This document shows positions 54,969-64,000 of a stretch of 64,000 nt of DNA, piece after piece (the first letter of the stretch is position 1; each line of letters begins with the position of its first letter). The notes beneath the pieces are model-generated. The model was not told the DNA's origin. It was given only the letters and a program-made list of their open reading frames with translations, and made no database searches. The position numbers and the translations under genes were made by a program. Where the stretch lies: the NCBI RefSeq assembly GCF_003095395.1, contig NZ_QEIJ01000001.1:1-64000 (forward strand). The letters run 5' to 3'. Source of the DNA: Microbacterium sp. Gd 4-13. GTDB lineage: Bacteria > Actinomycetota > Actinomycetes > Actinomycetales > Microbacteriaceae.

Positions 54969-56782
54969 GCAGCACGACCGTCTCCGGAACTGCCGGCGAA
55001 GACCGCTCCGATTACACGAAGGCCGAGAGCCGCAGCATCCGTCGCCGCTCCCTGCGGCTTCTGGGCTCGCTCGTGCGCCCGGTGCGCTGGCAGGTGCTGC
55101 TGGCGGCCGTCGTGCTCGTGATCTCCACGGCCCTGCGCGTCGCCGGCCCCGCGCTCATCGCGTGGGGGATCGACAACGCCCTGCCCGCCGCCCTCGAGCA
55201 GGCCGACTGGATGCCGACGATCGGCGTCGTCTCGGTGTACCTCGTCGCGGGCTTCGGCGGCGCCGCCCTCATCGGCTGGTACTCGATCGTCGCCGCGCGG
55301 CTGACGCAGGCCGTCATGCTCGACCTGCGCAAGCGCATCTTCCTGCACACGCAGCGGCTGAGTCTCGAGTTCCACGAGTCGTACACTTCCGGCCGCATCA
55401 TCTCGCGGCAGACGAGCGACCTCGACACGATCCGCGAACTGCTCGACGGCGGCCTGAACGAGCTCGTCTCCGGTGTGCTGTACGGCGGCTTCACGCTCAT
55501 CGCGCTGCTGCTGCTCGACTGGCAGTCGGGCATGGTCGTGGTGGTCATGGGTGTGCCGCTGTACTTCCTGATGCGCTGGTTCTACCTGCGTTCGCAGGGC
55601 GTGTACCGCGAGTCGCGGGTGATCAGCGCCCAGGTGATCGTCAAGTTCGTCGAGACGATGACCGGCATCCGCGCGGTGAAGGCGTTCCGCAAGGAGCCCC
55701 GCAACGACGAGGGCTTCGGCGATCTGTCCGACCAGTACCGCGACGTCAACATGCGCTCGATCCGCCTGTTCGGCATCCTGGAGCCCGGCCTCATGGCCGT
55801 GGCCGCCGTCTCGGTCGCCCTGGTGCTGTTGTGGGGCGGGCTGCGCGTCGTCGACGGCACGTTCGCGGTCGGAACGCTGCTGGGCGCGGTGCTGTACGTG
55901 CGCAACTTCTTCTCGCCGCTGAGCGAGGTGGCGTTCTTCGTCAACTCCTACCAGTCGGCGACGGCCGCGCTGGAGAAGGTGTCGGGAGTCCTCGAAGAGG
56001 AACTCACCGTCCCCGACCCCACCGACCCCGTCGACCTGCGCTCGGCCCGCGGACACATCCGCTTCGACGGCGTCGAGTTCGGGTACTCCGACGACCGCGT
56101 CATCCTGCCCGACTTCACGCTCGATCTTCCGGCCGGGCAGACGATCGCCCTCGTCGGAACGACGGGGGCCGGAAAGTCGACGCTCGCGAAGCTGGTGTCG
56201 CGGTTCTACGACCCGACGTCGGGCGCCATCACCCTCGACGGCGTCGACCTCCGGCAGCTGCACCCGAAGGACCTCCGTCGCGCGATCGTCATGGTCACGC
56301 AGGAGGCCTACCTGTTCAGCGGCACCGTCGCCGACAACATCGCGCTCGGCAAGCCCGACGCGACGCTCGACGAGATCCGGTCGGCCGCGCGAGCGGTGGG
56401 AGCGGACGAGTTCATCCGCGCTCTCCCCGACGGGTACGACACCGACGTGAACAAGCGCGGCGGTCGGGTGTCGGCCGGTCAGCGTCAGCTGATCTCGTTC
56501 GCGCGGGCGTTCCTCGCCGATCCAGCGGTGCTCATCCTCGACGAGGCGACGGCGTCGCTCGACATGCCGAGCGAGCGCCTCATCCAGGACGCCCTGCAGA
56601 CCCTGCTCGCCGACCGCACCGCCATCATCATCGCCCACCGTCTCTCGACGGTCGCGATCGCCGACCGGGTGCTCGTGATGGAGTACGGCCGCATCATCGA
56701 GGACGACACCCCGGAGGCCCTGATCGCCGGTACGGGCAAGTTCGCTCAGCTGCACGCGTCCTGGCGCGAGTCGCTCGTCTGA
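54965..56782 (+). CDS. ABC exporter half-transporter, subunit B (catalytic)
   Basis: A 605-residue half-transporter with six helices and a nucleotide-binding domain. Walker A is GTTGAGKST (about 397), Q-loop VTQEAYLF, Walker B plus catalytic Glu [12 protein letters not shown] and H-loop IAHRLSTV are intact, while its own signature is degenerate (RVSAGQRQL instead of LSGGQ). Together with subunit A this gives one full and one impaired ATP site. ATG 54965 overlaps the subunit A stop. Likely a multidrug or lipid exporter in the cytoplasmic membrane; cargo unknown. Confidence 0.92.
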   Translation: MSSTTVSGTAGEDRSDYTKAESRSIRRRSLRLLGSLVRPVRWQVLLAAVVLVISTALRVAGPALIAWGIDNALPAALEQADWMPTIGVVSVYLVAGFGGAALIGWYSIVAARLTQAVMLDLRKRIFLHTQRLSLEFHESYTSGRIISRQTSDLDTIRELLDGGLNELVSGVLYGGFTLIALLLLDWQSGMVVVVMGVPLYFLMRWFYLRSQGVYRESRVISAQVIVKFVETMTGIRAVKAFRKEPRNDEGFGDLSDQYRDVNMRSIRLFGILEPGLMAVAAVSVALVLLWGGLRVVDGTFAVGTLLGAVLYVRNFFSPLSEVAFFVNSYQSATAALEKVSGVLEEELTVPDPTDPVDLRSARGHIRFDGVEFGYSDDRVILPDFTLDLPAGQTIALVGTTGAGKSTLAKLVSRFYDPTSGAITLDGVDLRQLHPKDLRRAIVMVTQEAYLFSGTVADNIALGKPDATLDEIRSAARAVGADEFIRALPDGYDTDVNKRGGRVSAGQRQLISFARAFLADPAVLILDEATASLDMPSERLIQDALQTLLADRTAIIIAHRLSTVAIADRVLVMEYGRIIEDDTPEALIAGTGKFAQLHASWRESLV

Positions 56783-56790
56783 CGTCCGGT

Positions 56791-56817
56791 CGCGCGCGCA
56801 CACTCGTGGCGCGCGCG
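56791..56817 (+). terminator. Alternating-CG hairpin after the exporter operon
   Basis: CGCGCGCG (56791-56798) faces CGCGCGCG (56810-56817) with an 11-nt loop, 8 nt after the stop codon. A terminator is likely; the alternating CG run could also adopt Z-DNA. Confidence 0.55.
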
Positions 56818-56930
56818 TGCCGGGCGCTGCGATCGCCCAGAGGACAGCGGCGGCCGTTCGGGTGCGGGTCATCGCGCCCTGCTATGGTGCGCAGCATCCT
56901 TCTGCCGCTCCCGACCCGCGAAGAACATCC

Positions 56931-57719
56931 GTGACACCGAACGACGAGATCCCGACGCGTGGTGCGAGCGTCACGTGGTTCGGTCTGATCGCCGGAGTCG
57001 TGCTCTTGATCGTCGCCGGGGTGTGGCTCGCCAACCTGAACGCCGTCTCGTCGAAGGCCGACGCGCCACGCGCCGACTCGCCGGCCCCCGCGGTCGAGGT
57101 GTCGGGCCAGGTCGGCGGCCAGACGTCGTTCGCCGATCAGCCGCAGGCGAGTGCGCCCGCGGTCACGGTGGATGCGGCGTGGAGCGCGCGCGTCGCGGCC
57201 GCCATCGGCATCCCGCGGCGGGCGCTGGAGGCGTACGCCCTCGCCGACCTCGTCGTCGACGCCGAGCAGCCGGGATGCGGCATCGGGTGGAACACCCTCG
57301 CCGGCATCGGTGCGATCGAGACCGACCACGGCCGTCACGGGGGAGCGGCACTGGGCGACGACGGCTACCCGTCGCCGGCCATCCGCGGACCGCAGCTCGA
57401 CGGCAACGGCAACGCCGCCATCCGTGACACCGACGGCGGTGCATGGGACGGCGACACCGTGTGGGACCGCGCCGTGGGCCCGATGCAGTTCATCCCCGAC
57501 ACCTGGGCGCGCTGGGGCGTCGACGCGAACGGCGACGGCACGGCCGATCCGAACCAGATCGACGACGCGGCGCTGGCTGCGGCGCGCTACCTCTGCCACT
57601 CCGGCTCGATGACGAGCACCGAGGGATGGCGGGCGGCGGTATTCAGCTACAACCACCTCGACGTCTACGTGGACGACGTGGCCGCGGTCGCCAACCGCTA
57701 CGCGCTCGACGCCGGCTGA
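56931..57719 (+). CDS. Membrane-anchored lytic transglycosylase
   Basis: A 262-residue protein with one membrane helix (WFGLIAGVVLLIVAGVWLAN, about 16-35), an Ala/Pro linker, and an MltB/SLT-type catalytic domain. The catalytic Glu130 is in IGAIETDHG, followed by the family block AVGPMQFIPDTWARWGVD and YNHLDVYVDDV. It cleaves peptidoglycan glycan strands outside the membrane, forming anhydromuramic ends. TATGGT (56883-56888) is a possible -10 box. GTG 56931 gives the membrane helix a short cytoplasmic N-terminus. Conserved in actinobacterial wall turnover. Confidence 0.88.
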   Translation: MTPNDEIPTRGASVTWFGLIAGVVLLIVAGVWLANLNAVSSKADAPRADSPAPAVEVSGQVGGQTSFADQPQASAPAVTVDAAWSARVAAAIGIPRRALEAYALADLVVDAEQPGCGIGWNTLAGIGAIETDHGRHGGAALGDDGYPSPAIRGPQLDGNGNAAIRDTDGGAWDGDTVWDRAVGPMQFIPDTWARWGVDANGDGTADPNQIDDAALAAARYLCHSGSMTSTEGWRAAVFSYNHLDVYVDDVAAVANRYALDAG

Positions 57720-57736
57720 TCCGCAGCATCCGCTCC

Positions 57737-57819
57737 TCACCGGCGTCGGAGAATCGCACCCGGGTCGGATGCTGCGCCTCGAATGCTTCGACGGAGGTGC
57801 GGTTCTCCGACGCTGGTGA
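57737..57819. repeat. 24-bp near-perfect inverted repeat between convergent genes
   Basis: The arm 57737-57760 (begins TCACCGGCGTCGGAGAA) matches the complement of 57796-57819 at 22 of 24 positions, with a 35-nt loop. It lies between the 3' ends of the transglycosylase and the acetyltransferase and can end both transcripts. Confidence 0.7.
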
Positions 57820-57833
57820 AGCGTCGAGGGCGG

Positions 57834-58286
57834 TCAGAGGTGCACTTGGGCGATGATCTCGCCGTATTCGGTCTCGCCGACCGGGGTGAAGCCCACCCGC
57901 TGGAAGAACGCCTCCGGGCCCTCTTCGCCGGACTCGTAGATCACATCGACGTGGTCGAGGCCGCGCGAGCGGGCCTCGTCGAGCAGGCGCTCGACGGCGA
58001 AACGGCCGATGCCGCGACCCTGGTCGTCGGCGTCGACGTTGATCCGCCAGAGCACGGAACGGAAGTGCTCCACGGATGCTTCGGGGTCGAAGTTCGCGCT
58101 GACGAAACCCACGACTTCGTCACCGTCGAGCACGACGCGCTGCCACGAGGTCTGCGGATTCACCACGGTGGCGGCGATTCCGTAGCTCAGCGGAGCGAGG
58201 AACTGCTCCTGCCCGGGCTTGAGAGACAGCGTGTTGACGGCCACGATCGTGGCGGCCGACAGTTCGACGAGTCGCAGGTCTGCCAT
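57834..58286 (-). CDS. GNAT family N-acetyltransferase
   Basis: A 150-residue acetyltransferase. The acetyl-CoA pyrophosphate loop is DDQGRGIGRFAVERLL (Q-x2-G-x-G), preceded by the beta-strand VLWRINVDAD and followed by GLDHVDVIYE and FFQRVGFTPVG. The N-terminal LSLKPGQEQFLAPLSYGIA resembles diamine/spermidine acetyltransferases of Gram-positives. TAGCCT stands 6 nt before ATG 58286. Polyamine or amino-sugar substrate is possible but unproven. Confidence 0.85.
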   Translation of the reverse strand: MADLRLVELSAATIVAVNTLSLKPGQEQFLAPLSYGIAATVVNPQTSWQRVVLDGDEVVGFVSANFDPEASVEHFRSVLWRINVDADDQGRGIGRFAVERLLDEARSRGLDHVDVIYESGEEGPEAFFQRVGFTPVGETEYGEIIAQVHL

Positions 58287-58345
58287 GACGACAGGCTAGC
58301 CGGGAAGAGCGCGCTGCGGGAAACGAGTTGACGCCCCGTGGCAAC

Positions 58346-58384
58346 TATCTCGACATCAAGATATTTTCGCGGTTGCGTTAGGCT
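58346..58384 (+). promoter_or_regulatory. icd promoter with the sucC-type palindrome
   Basis: TATCTCGACATCAAGATA (58346-58363) is an 18-bp palindrome with one mismatch and lies where the -35 box would be, 15 bp before the -10 box TAGGCT (58379-58384). It differs from the sucC site (32917-32934) at one base. Confidence 0.7.
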
Positions 58385-58446
58385 GATTCGCGACCCCGAC
58401 GCTGGATATCGACGGGTGACAACGACGCCTGACGGAGAGACGACAC

Positions 58447-60663
58447 GTGCCTGACTCCACCATCATCTACACCCACACCGACGAGGCCCCGGCGCTCGCG
58501 ACCGCATCGTTCCTGCCGATCGTGCAGGCGATCGCGCGGCACGCCGACGTCGACGTCGAGACCCGCGACATCTCGCTCTCCGGGCGCGTGCTCGCCGCGT
58601 TCCCCGAGCGGTTGAGCCCCGAGCAGCAGGTCGGCGACGCCCTGGCCGAGCTCGGCGGTCTCGCGACGCTGCCCGAAGCGAACATCATCAAGCTCCCGAA
58701 CATCTCCGCCTCGATCCCGCAGCTCAAGGCCACCATCGCCGAGCTGCAGTCGCAGGGCTTCGACGTGCCCGACTACCCCGACGAGCCCACCACGACGGAG
58801 CAGAAGGACGCCCGCGCCCGCTACGACCGCATCAAGGGCTCCGCGGTGAACCCGGTGCTCCGCGAGGGCAACAGCGACCGCCGCGCGCCGCTGTCGGTGA
58901 AGAACTACGCCCGCAAGCACCCGCACCGCAACAAGCCGTTCGCGCAGGGGTCGAAGACGCGCGTCGCGACGCTCGGGCACGACGACTTCCGCTCGAACGA
59001 GAAGTCGGTCGTCATCCCCGGCGACGACGTGCTCGACATCCGGCACGTCGCCTCCGACGGCACCGTCACCACGCTGCGCGACGGACTCAAGGTGCTGCCC
59101 GGCGAGATCGTCGACGCGACGTTCCTCTCGGCGACGGCGCTCGACGCGTTCCTCGCCGAGACGCTCGCGACGGCCAAGGCCGACGACGTGCTCTACTCGG
59201 TGCACCTCAAGGCCACGATGATGAAGGTCAGCGACCCCATCATCTTCGGCCACGTCGTGAAGGCCTACTTCACCGACGTCTTCGACCGCTACGGCGACGC
59301 CATCGCCGCCGCCGGACTCACCGCGAACGACGGACTCGGCGCGATCCTCTCGGGCCTGTCGTCGATCGAGGGGGGCGACGAGATCGCTGCGGCGATCACC
59401 GCCGACCTCGCGTCGGGCCCCCGCCTGTCGTACGTGAACTCCGACAAGGGCATCACGAACCTCCACGTGCCCTCCGACGTCATCGTCGATGCGTCCATGC
59501 CGGCGCTCGTGCGCAACGGCGGCAAGCTCTGGGGCGTCGACGGCGGCGAGGACGACACGCTCGCCGTGATCCCCGACTCGTCGTACGCGGGCGTCTACCA
59601 GGCGACCATCGACGACGTGATCGCGAACGGCCCGCTCGACCCGGCGACGATCGGCACCGTGCCCAACGTCGGGCTCATGGCGCAGGCGGCCGAGGAGTAC
59701 GGCAGCCACGACAAGACGTTCGAGATCGCCGCTCCCGGTGTCGTGCAGATCACGAACTCGGCCGGCGACGTGCTCATCGAGCACGAGGTCGAGCAGGGCG
59801 ACATCTGGCGCGCGACGCAGACGAAAGACATCCCGATCCGCGACTGGGTGAAACTCGCCGTGAGCCGTGCCCGTGCCAGCGACACCCCCGCGGTGTTCTG
59901 GCTCGACGAGACCCGCGCGCACGACGCGCAGCTCATCGAGAAGGTGCGCACCTATCTCGCCGACCACGACACCGAGGGCCTCACGATCGAGATCCTCGCG
60001 CCCGAGGCGGCGACCACCTACTCGCTGGAGCGCATCCGTCGCGGCGAGGACACCATCTCGGTCACCGGCAACGTGCTGCGCGACTACCTCACCGACCTCT
60101 TCCCGATCCTCGAGGTCGGCACGAGCGCCAAGATGCTCTCGATCGTCCCCCTGCTCGCGGGCGGCGGACTGTTCGAGACCGGTGCTGGAGGCTCGGCGCC
60201 CAAGCACGTGCAGCAGCTCGTCGCGGAGGGGTTCCTGCGCTGGGACTCGCTGGGTGAGTTCTTCGCCCTCGCGGCGTCGCTCGAGCACCTCGCCGACCGC
60301 GCGGGCAACGCTCGCGCGAAGATCCTCGCCGACACGCTCGACGCGGCGACCGGCACGTTCCTCGAGAACGACAGGTCGCCCGGACGCAGCATCGGCGCGA
60401 TCGACAACCGCGGCAGCCACTTCTACCTCGCGCTCTACTGGGCGCAGGAGCTCGCAGCGCAGACCACCGACGCGGAGCTGGCGGCGGTCTTCGCCCCGGT
60501 CGCCGAGGCCCTGGCCGCGAACGAGAAGACCATCGTCGACGAGCTCGCCGCGGCGCAGGGCACGCCGGCCGAGATCGGCGGCTACTACCGGCCCGACCCC
60601 GCGCTGGTCGAGGCCGTCATGCGTCCCTCGACGACGCTGAACGGCATCATCGACGCCGTCTGA
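58447..60663 (+). CDS. icd: NADP-dependent isocitrate dehydrogenase, monomeric type
   Basis: A 738-residue monomeric IDH (IDH-II), the actinobacterial form, converting isocitrate to 2-oxoglutarate with NADPH formation. Family hallmarks: [20 protein letters not shown] near the N-terminus, [35 protein letters not shown] (substrate binding), and the late [15 protein letters not shown] and [15 protein letters not shown] blocks. GGAGAGA precedes GTG 58447. Full length and clearly intact. Regulation through the upstream palindrome shared with sucCD is inferred. Confidence 0.97.
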   Translation: MPDSTIIYTHTDEAPALATASFLPIVQAIARHADVDVETRDISLSGRVLAAFPERLSPEQQVGDALAELGGLATLPEANIIKLPNISASIPQLKATIAELQSQGFDVPDYPDEPTTTEQKDARARYDRIKGSAVNPVLREGNSDRRAPLSVKNYARKHPHRNKPFAQGSKTRVATLGHDDFRSNEKSVVIPGDDVLDIRHVASDGTVTTLRDGLKVLPGEIVDATFLSATALDAFLAETLATAKADDVLYSVHLKATMMKVSDPIIFGHVVKAYFTDVFDRYGDAIAAAGLTANDGLGAILSGLSSIEGGDEIAAAITADLASGPRLSYVNSDKGITNLHVPSDVIVDASMPALVRNGGKLWGVDGGEDDTLAVIPDSSYAGVYQATIDDVIANGPLDPATIGTVPNVGLMAQAAEEYGSHDKTFEIAAPGVVQITNSAGDVLIEHEVEQGDIWRATQTKDIPIRDWVKLAVSRARASDTPAVFWLDETRAHDAQLIEKVRTYLADHDTEGLTIEILAPEAATTYSLERIRRGEDTISVTGNVLRDYLTDLFPILEVGTSAKMLSIVPLLAGGGLFETGAGGSAPKHVQQLVAEGFLRWDSLGEFFALAASLEHLADRAGNARAKILADTLDAATGTFLENDRSPGRSIGAIDNRGSHFYLALYWAQELAAQTTDAELAAVFAPVAEALAANEKTIVDELAAAQGTPAEIGGYYRPDPALVEAVMRPSTTLNGIIDAV

Positions 60664-60670
60664 CGCCCCG

Positions 60671-60714
60671 AACGACGAAGAGCGGATGCTGCGCAGCATC
60701 CGCCCTTCGTCGTT
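60671..60714 (+). terminator. Terminator of icd
   Basis: AACGACGAAG (60671-60680) pairs with CTTCGTCGTT (60705-60714), enclosing the palindrome GCGGATGCTGCGCAGCATCC (continuing to 60703). One mismatch interrupts a stem of about 20 bp. Confidence 0.85.
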
Positions 60715-60813
60715 TCCGCCCTTCCCCCGTCGCGTGTGGGGGGTGCGGCGCGCCGTTTGCGTCGGGGGAGCGGTGTGGGGTGGGTTTGGGGGAGCGCTGG
60801 AGGGTGGCGCTGC

Positions 60814-60835
60814 GGGGTGGGGGCTGCGGGGTGGG
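60814..60835 (+). other. Potential G-quadruplex
   Basis: GGGG-T-GGGGG-CTGC-GGGG-T-GGG gives four guanine runs with loops of 1, 4 and 1 nt. It lies between the terminators of icd and of the L,D-transpeptidase in a G-rich stretch (60735-60835) that holds no gene. Confidence 0.5.
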
Positions 60836-60840
60836 AACGA

Positions 60841-60876
60841 CGAAGGGGCGGATGCTTCGCAGCATCCGCCCCTTCG
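60841..60876 (-). terminator. Terminator of the L,D-transpeptidase gene
   Basis: CGAAGGGGCGGATGCT (60841-60856) is the exact complement of 60861-60876, with a 4-nt loop, 8 nt beyond the stop codon on the minus strand. Confidence 0.85.
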
Positions 60877-60883
60877 GTCGAAC

Positions 60884-62338
60884 TCAGTAGTGCACCCAGA
60901 CCTCGGTGCCCTTGGGTGCCCAGTCGTAGAGGAACTTCGCCGAGGCGACCGGCAGGTTCACGCAGCCGTGGCTCATGACGTTGCCGAAATTGTTGTGCCA
61001 GTAGGCGCCGTGGAAGGCCTCGTCGCCGTTGAAGTAGGCCACCCACGGCACGTTCTCGGTGCAGTACGTCGCGCCGGGGAAGCACCCCATGTCCTGCAGG
61101 GGGGTCTTCCACCCGATGCGGAACGAGCCCGGTGTCGTCGGGCTGGTCGGGAGCCCGGTCGACGACGCCCAGGCGTAGAGCACCTGGTCGTTCTCGTAGA
61201 GGTAGGTCGTCTGCGTGCTCAGGTTGACCTCGAGGCGACGCTCGGTGGCGGTCGTCGCGAACGGCGTCTCGGCCACGGTCAGCGGGAACACGCCGTTGCC
61301 CTCGGCGAGCTGGCTCGCGAAGGCGGACGCGATGCCGTCGGTCGACTCGAGCGCGCGACCGGTGACGCCGGCAACCTTCTCGAGCAGGACGCCGCCGGAG
61401 GAGTCGGTGATGACGTTCGCGGTGACGGCGTCGCGGTTCACAGCTGCGGGCAGTGCGTCGACGCTCGCCTGGATCAGCGCGGGGTCGGCCGTGTAGGTGA
61501 ACTCGCCGCCCTCGGACGACACGGTGAGCCACGACGCGGCCACGGTGCGGTCGACGGGCACGGTGCGCTCCTGGCCGACGTAGAAGCCGACCGTCTCGAG
61601 CACGCTGTTGAGCGCGGCCACGGCGGCGTCGGCCTCTTCGGTGGTCGCGAGGGCGTCGACGGCGACGGGCGCGGCGTCGACGGTGGTGGTGGTCTGCCCA
61701 CTGTCGAAGGCCGTCTGCAGGGCGGCCTGCACGGTCGCGAGGTCGACGCCCTCGCCCGGCACCGCGGGGGTCGTGACGTAGCTGGCCGATGCGGCGTCGA
61801 ACGTCACGGCCGCGTCGACGGGGGCGAGGTAGAGGTCGGGAGCGGTGCTCTGGAGAGCGGCCGTGGCGGTCGCCTGGTCGATGGTGACCGCGGCATCGCT
61901 GCTGCCCGGATACCAGGTCGACGGGTTCCACATCGGGTTCTCGGCGAACGCGGCGTCGGCGAGAGCCTTCGCGTCGACGCTCGCGCCGAGGTCGGCACCC
62001 GTGATCTCGAAGGTGCCGTCGGGGCTGTCGAGCACCACGGTGGTCTCGGCGAGGCGGGCCGAGATCGCGTCGGCTGCGCCGCCGGCGGTGAGTCCGCCCA
62101 CCGGCACGCCCGCGACGGAGGCGCCGGGGGCGATGAGAACGAGCGAAGCGGCGATGAGGGCGGTGAGCGTCGCGCCCACCGGCAGACCGATCCACAGCGC
62201 GGTGCGCTTCTTCTTGGGGCGGCCGGGTTCGACGGGGGCCCACGCGACCGTGGGGACGGACCCGTCGCTGCCGCCGTCGACGGTCGCTCCGTCGCGGTCG
62301 TCTGCGTCGGCATCCGGTCTCGTGACGAGATCGGTCAT
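60884..62338 (-). CDS. L,D-transpeptidase with peptidoglycan-binding domain
   Basis: A 484-residue single-pass membrane protein: cytoplasmic Asp/Pro-rich N-terminus, one helix (LWIGLPVGATLTALIAASLV, about 48-67), two PG_binding_4-type repeats (about 80-330, each with a pattern such as GFYVGQERTVPVDRTVAASW) and a YkuD catalytic domain with HGAYWHNNFG and catalytic Cys459 in SHGCVNLP. It forms 3-3 cross-links in peptidoglycan or attaches proteins to it. ATG 62338 has a G-rich ribosome site; GTG 62347 is an alternative. TACCAT upstream may be the -10 box. Confidence 0.92.
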   Translation of the reverse strand: MTDLVTRPDADADDRDGATVDGGSDGSVPTVAWAPVEPGRPKKKRTALWIGLPVGATLTALIAASLVLIAPGASVAGVPVGGLTAGGAADAISARLAETTVVLDSPDGTFEITGADLGASVDAKALADAAFAENPMWNPSTWYPGSSDAAVTIDQATATAALQSTAPDLYLAPVDAAVTFDAASASYVTTPAVPGEGVDLATVQAALQTAFDSGQTTTTVDAAPVAVDALATTEEADAAVAALNSVLETVGFYVGQERTVPVDRTVAASWLTVSSEGGEFTYTADPALIQASVDALPAAVNRDAVTANVITDSSGGVLLEKVAGVTGRALESTDGIASAFASQLAEGNGVFPLTVAETPFATTATERRLEVNLSTQTTYLYENDQVLYAWASSTGLPTSPTTPGSFRIGWKTPLQDMGCFPGATYCTENVPWVAYFNGDEAFHGAYWHNNFGNVMSHGCVNLPVASAKFLYDWAPKGTEVWVHY

Positions 62339-62434
62339 GTCGGTCACCCCCCGTTTGATCACTCCATGGTAATCCGGCGGGGTGGGCCCCCGGGGGTGTT
62401 CCGTATCACGGTGGCACAACGAAGTGCGCCGCGC

Positions 62435-62848
62435 TCACCCGCGGGACGCACCCCAGACGAGGGGGAGCAGCACGTGGCTCAGCGGAGCGAGAGGCAGAAC
62501 GGATGCTTCGGCCTCGTCGAACCAGCGCAGCTCCTCGATCTCGGCGCCGATCGTCACCTCCGACGCCGTGACCGCGTGGCGCACTCGGAACGCGTGCGCC
62601 ACGACGGTGAATCCGGGCTCGTTCGCCGCATCCGCCCGGAACTGCCCGAGCGGCTCGAGCGCGTCGGGGTCGACGCTCAGCCCGACCTCCTCGAAGAGTT
62701 CGCGCGCGAGCGTCGCGGCCGGGGTCTCGTCGGGCTCCGGCTTGCCCCCGGGCTGCATGAAGGTGTGGGTGCCGCGCTTGCGGACCAGCAGCGCGCGACG
62801 ATCGTGGTCGAGCACGACGGCAGCGCTCACGTGCACTTCGGCGGTCAC
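62435..62848 (-). CDS. NUDIX hydrolase
   Basis: A 137-residue MutT-type hydrolase. The Nudix box GGKPEPDETPAATLARELFEEVGL is complete (positions about 37-60; G-x5-E-x7-RE-x2-EE-x-GL). It starts with VSAAVVLDHDRRALLVRKR, typical of sanitation enzymes acting on (d)NTP or related diphosphates. GTG 62848 overlaps the stop of the upstream FAD oxidase by 4 nt, so the two are co-translated; a shared pathway is not evident. Substrate unknown. Confidence 0.9.
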   Translation of the reverse strand: MTAEVHVSAAVVLDHDRRALLVRKRGTHTFMQPGGKPEPDETPAATLARELFEEVGLSVDPDALEPLGQFRADAANEPGFTVVAHAFRVRHAVTASEVTIGAEIEELRWFDEAEASVLPLAPLSHVLLPLVWGASRG

Positions 62849-64000
62849 CGGGAAGCCGTCTCGAAGACCTTGCCCGGGTTCAGGATCCCGGCGGGATCGA
62901 ACGCGCGAGCCACCTGCCGCTGCAGCTCCCACTGATCGGCGCCCAGTTCATCGGCGAGCCAGCGTCGCTTGAGCACGCCGATGCCGTGCTCGCCGGTGAG
63001 CGTGCCGCCGAGGTCGAGGGCGGCGTGGAACAGGGCGTCGGCCGCGGCCCAGATGTGGTCGGGCACCTCGGGGCCGTCGAAGACGAAGTTCGGGTGCAGG
63101 TTGCCGTCGCCGGCGTGGGCGACGGTGGGGATGACGATGCCGTACTCCCGCTCGATGCGGGCGATCTCGTCGAACATCGCCGGGAGGGCGCTGCGCGGCA
63201 CCGAGACGTCTTCGATCAGGGCCGACCCCAGGGTCTCCATCGCGGGATGCATCGAACGACGGATCGTCAGCAGTCGTTCGCCTTCCTCGCGGTCGGCGGC
63301 GACGCGCACGGTGCCACCGGCGGCCGCCAGCACCTCGCTGATCCTCGACGCCTCCGAGGCGGCGGCGGGGCCGTCGGTCTGGAGGGTCAGCTGCGCCACG
63401 CCGGGCGCGGGCGCCTCGAGACCGAGCAGCGCGTGCACGGCGGCGAGGCACGCCGCATCCATCAGCTCCATGATCGCGGGCTGCGCGCCCGAGGCGGTGA
63501 CGGCGGCGGATGCCGCGGCCGCGGTGCGCACGTCGGGGAAGGTGGCCGCGATCGTGACGATCTCGCCCTCCACGAGACGACGCAGCTTCAGGGTGGCGGC
63601 GACGACGACCCCGAGGATGCCTTCGGAACCGATCACGAGCGACGTGAGGTCCAGGCCCGTCACGCCCTTGACGCTGCGGTGTCCGAGGGTCATGAGGCGC
63701 CCGTCGGCGAGCACGATGTCGACCCCGAGCACGGCGTCGCGGACCACGCCGTACTTGGCGCACAGGAGTCCGCCGGCGCCGGTGGCGATGTTGCCGCCGA
63801 CGGTGGAGATGGCCCGGCTGGCGGGATCCGGGGCCCACCACAGGCCCTGGAGTGCGAGAGCGTCGTTGAGCTCGGCGTTGAGGATGCCGGGCTCGACCAC
63901 CGCGAGGAGGTCATCGGGGCGCACCTCGAGGATGCGGTCCATGCGCCGCACCGAGAGGGCGATCTCGCCGCCACCGGCGTTGGCGCCGCCGGCGAGCCCC
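62845..64000 (-). CDS. FAD-binding oxidase, GlcD type, 5' end outside window
   Basis: The frame is open to the window edge; 384 residues are visible (LAGGANAGGGEIALSVRRMD first), lacking only the start of the FAD domain. Visible signatures are STVGGNIATGAGGLLCAKYG, TSLVIGSEGILGVV, AHAGDGNLHPNFVFD and TGEHGIGVLKRRWL, those of 2-hydroxyacid dehydrogenases (glycolate, D-lactate). The last metal-binding His motifs are intact. It is a paralogue of the gene at 10271 but clearly diverged. It is followed by a NUDIX gene with a 4-nt overlap. Confidence 0.88.
   Translation of the reverse strand, partial: GLAGGANAGGGEIALSVRRMDRILEVRPDDLLAVVEPGILNAELNDALALQGLWWAPDPASRAISTVGGNIATGAGGLLCAKYGVVRDAVLGVDIVLADGRLMTLGHRSVKGVTGLDLTSLVIGSEGILGVVVAATLKLRRLVEGEIVTIAATFPDVRTAAAASAAVTASGAQPAIMELMDAACLAAVHALLGLEAPAPGVAQLTLQTDGPAAASEASRISEVLAAAGGTVRVAADREEGERLLTIRRSMHPAMETLGSALIEDVSVPRSALPAMFDEIARIEREYGIVIPTVAHAGDGNLHPNFVFDGPEVPDHIWAAADALFHAALDLGGTLTGEHGIGVLKRRWLADELGADQWELQRQVARAFDPAGILNPGKVFETASR

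Noticed and set aside
58447..60663. Long minus-strand frame opposite icd
   Set aside because: A 773-codon antisense frame caused by strong codon bias; icd on the plus strand is certain.
60686..62935. Long plus-strand frame across the L,D-transpeptidase and NUDIX genes
   Set aside because: It spans two real minus-strand genes and two terminators and has the Gly/Arg-rich composition of an antisense shadow.

Overview
This window reads as a chromosomal segment of a high-GC Gram-positive actinobacterium of the Microbacteriaceae, most likely Microbacterium or a close relative. The basis is the strong G/C third-position bias, actinobacterial families (DUF3817, DUF6350, monomeric isocitrate dehydrogenase, MetQNI lipoprotein system, F420-type DUF385 proteins, LigC and Prim-Pol), and many genes whose start codon lies about 6-7 nt after a TANNNT -10 box, i.e. 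leaderless mRNAs. I see no rRNA operon, insertion sequence, prophage or CRISPR array. Both ends cut genes.

Layout. 1-6.1 kb: a secreted multi-propeller protein (5' end missing), DUF3817 membrane protein, guaA, a DUF385 protein and a family 4 glycosyltransferase. 6.1-6.65 kb: non-coding, G-rich and repetitive. 6.6-11.6 kb: a Prim-Pol (LigD-POL-like), a Bax inhibitor-1 protein behind a 31-bp palindrome, a glycerophosphodiesterase and a GlcD-type oxidase. 11.6-15.4 kb (minus strand): metQ-metN-metI-aminotransferase, every junction a 4-nt overlap. 15.5-20.8 kb: MarR regulator, response regulator with a degenerate membrane sensor, Sap/GAP protein and carboxylesterase. About 20.9 kb: an unusual tRNA-like gene (CAU) on the minus strand. 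21-29.9 kb: CHAD protein, pcrA, a Cys/His-rich small protein with a candidate leaderless leader ORF, SseB-like protein, a second Prim-Pol, an LPXTG protein, LigC-type ligase and an AI-2E family protein. 29.9-35.1 kb: glutaryl-CoA dehydrogenase-like enzyme, FAD/Rieske oxidoreductase and sucCD. 35.1-43.2 kb: DUF385, a membrane protein with a polysaccharide-deacetylase lipoprotein, DUF6350-purN-purH and a disulfide reductase. 43.3-50.9 kb: LacI regulator, sugar ABC importer without its own ATPase, GH130 enzyme and a large secreted protein of unknown family. 51-56.8 kb: Ada/AlkA and Ogt alkylation repair, then a heterodimeric ABC exporter with a structured leader. 56.9-64 kb: lytic transglycosylase, GNAT, icd, L,D-transpeptidase, NUDIX and a second GlcD-type oxidase (5' end missing).

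How parts work together. SucCD and Icd are TCA-cycle enzymes, and their promoters share an 18-bp palindrome, suggesting a common regulator. The two Prim-Pols and LigC resemble the mycobacterial Prim-PolC/LigC repair set; Ada/AlkA plus Ogt form an alkylation-damage operon. The LacI-to-secreted-protein block looks like a self-contained mannoside or related beta-glycoside utilisation locus. The intergenic spaces carry several kinds of long perfect or near-perfect hairpins, some probably terminators and some probably dispersed repeats.
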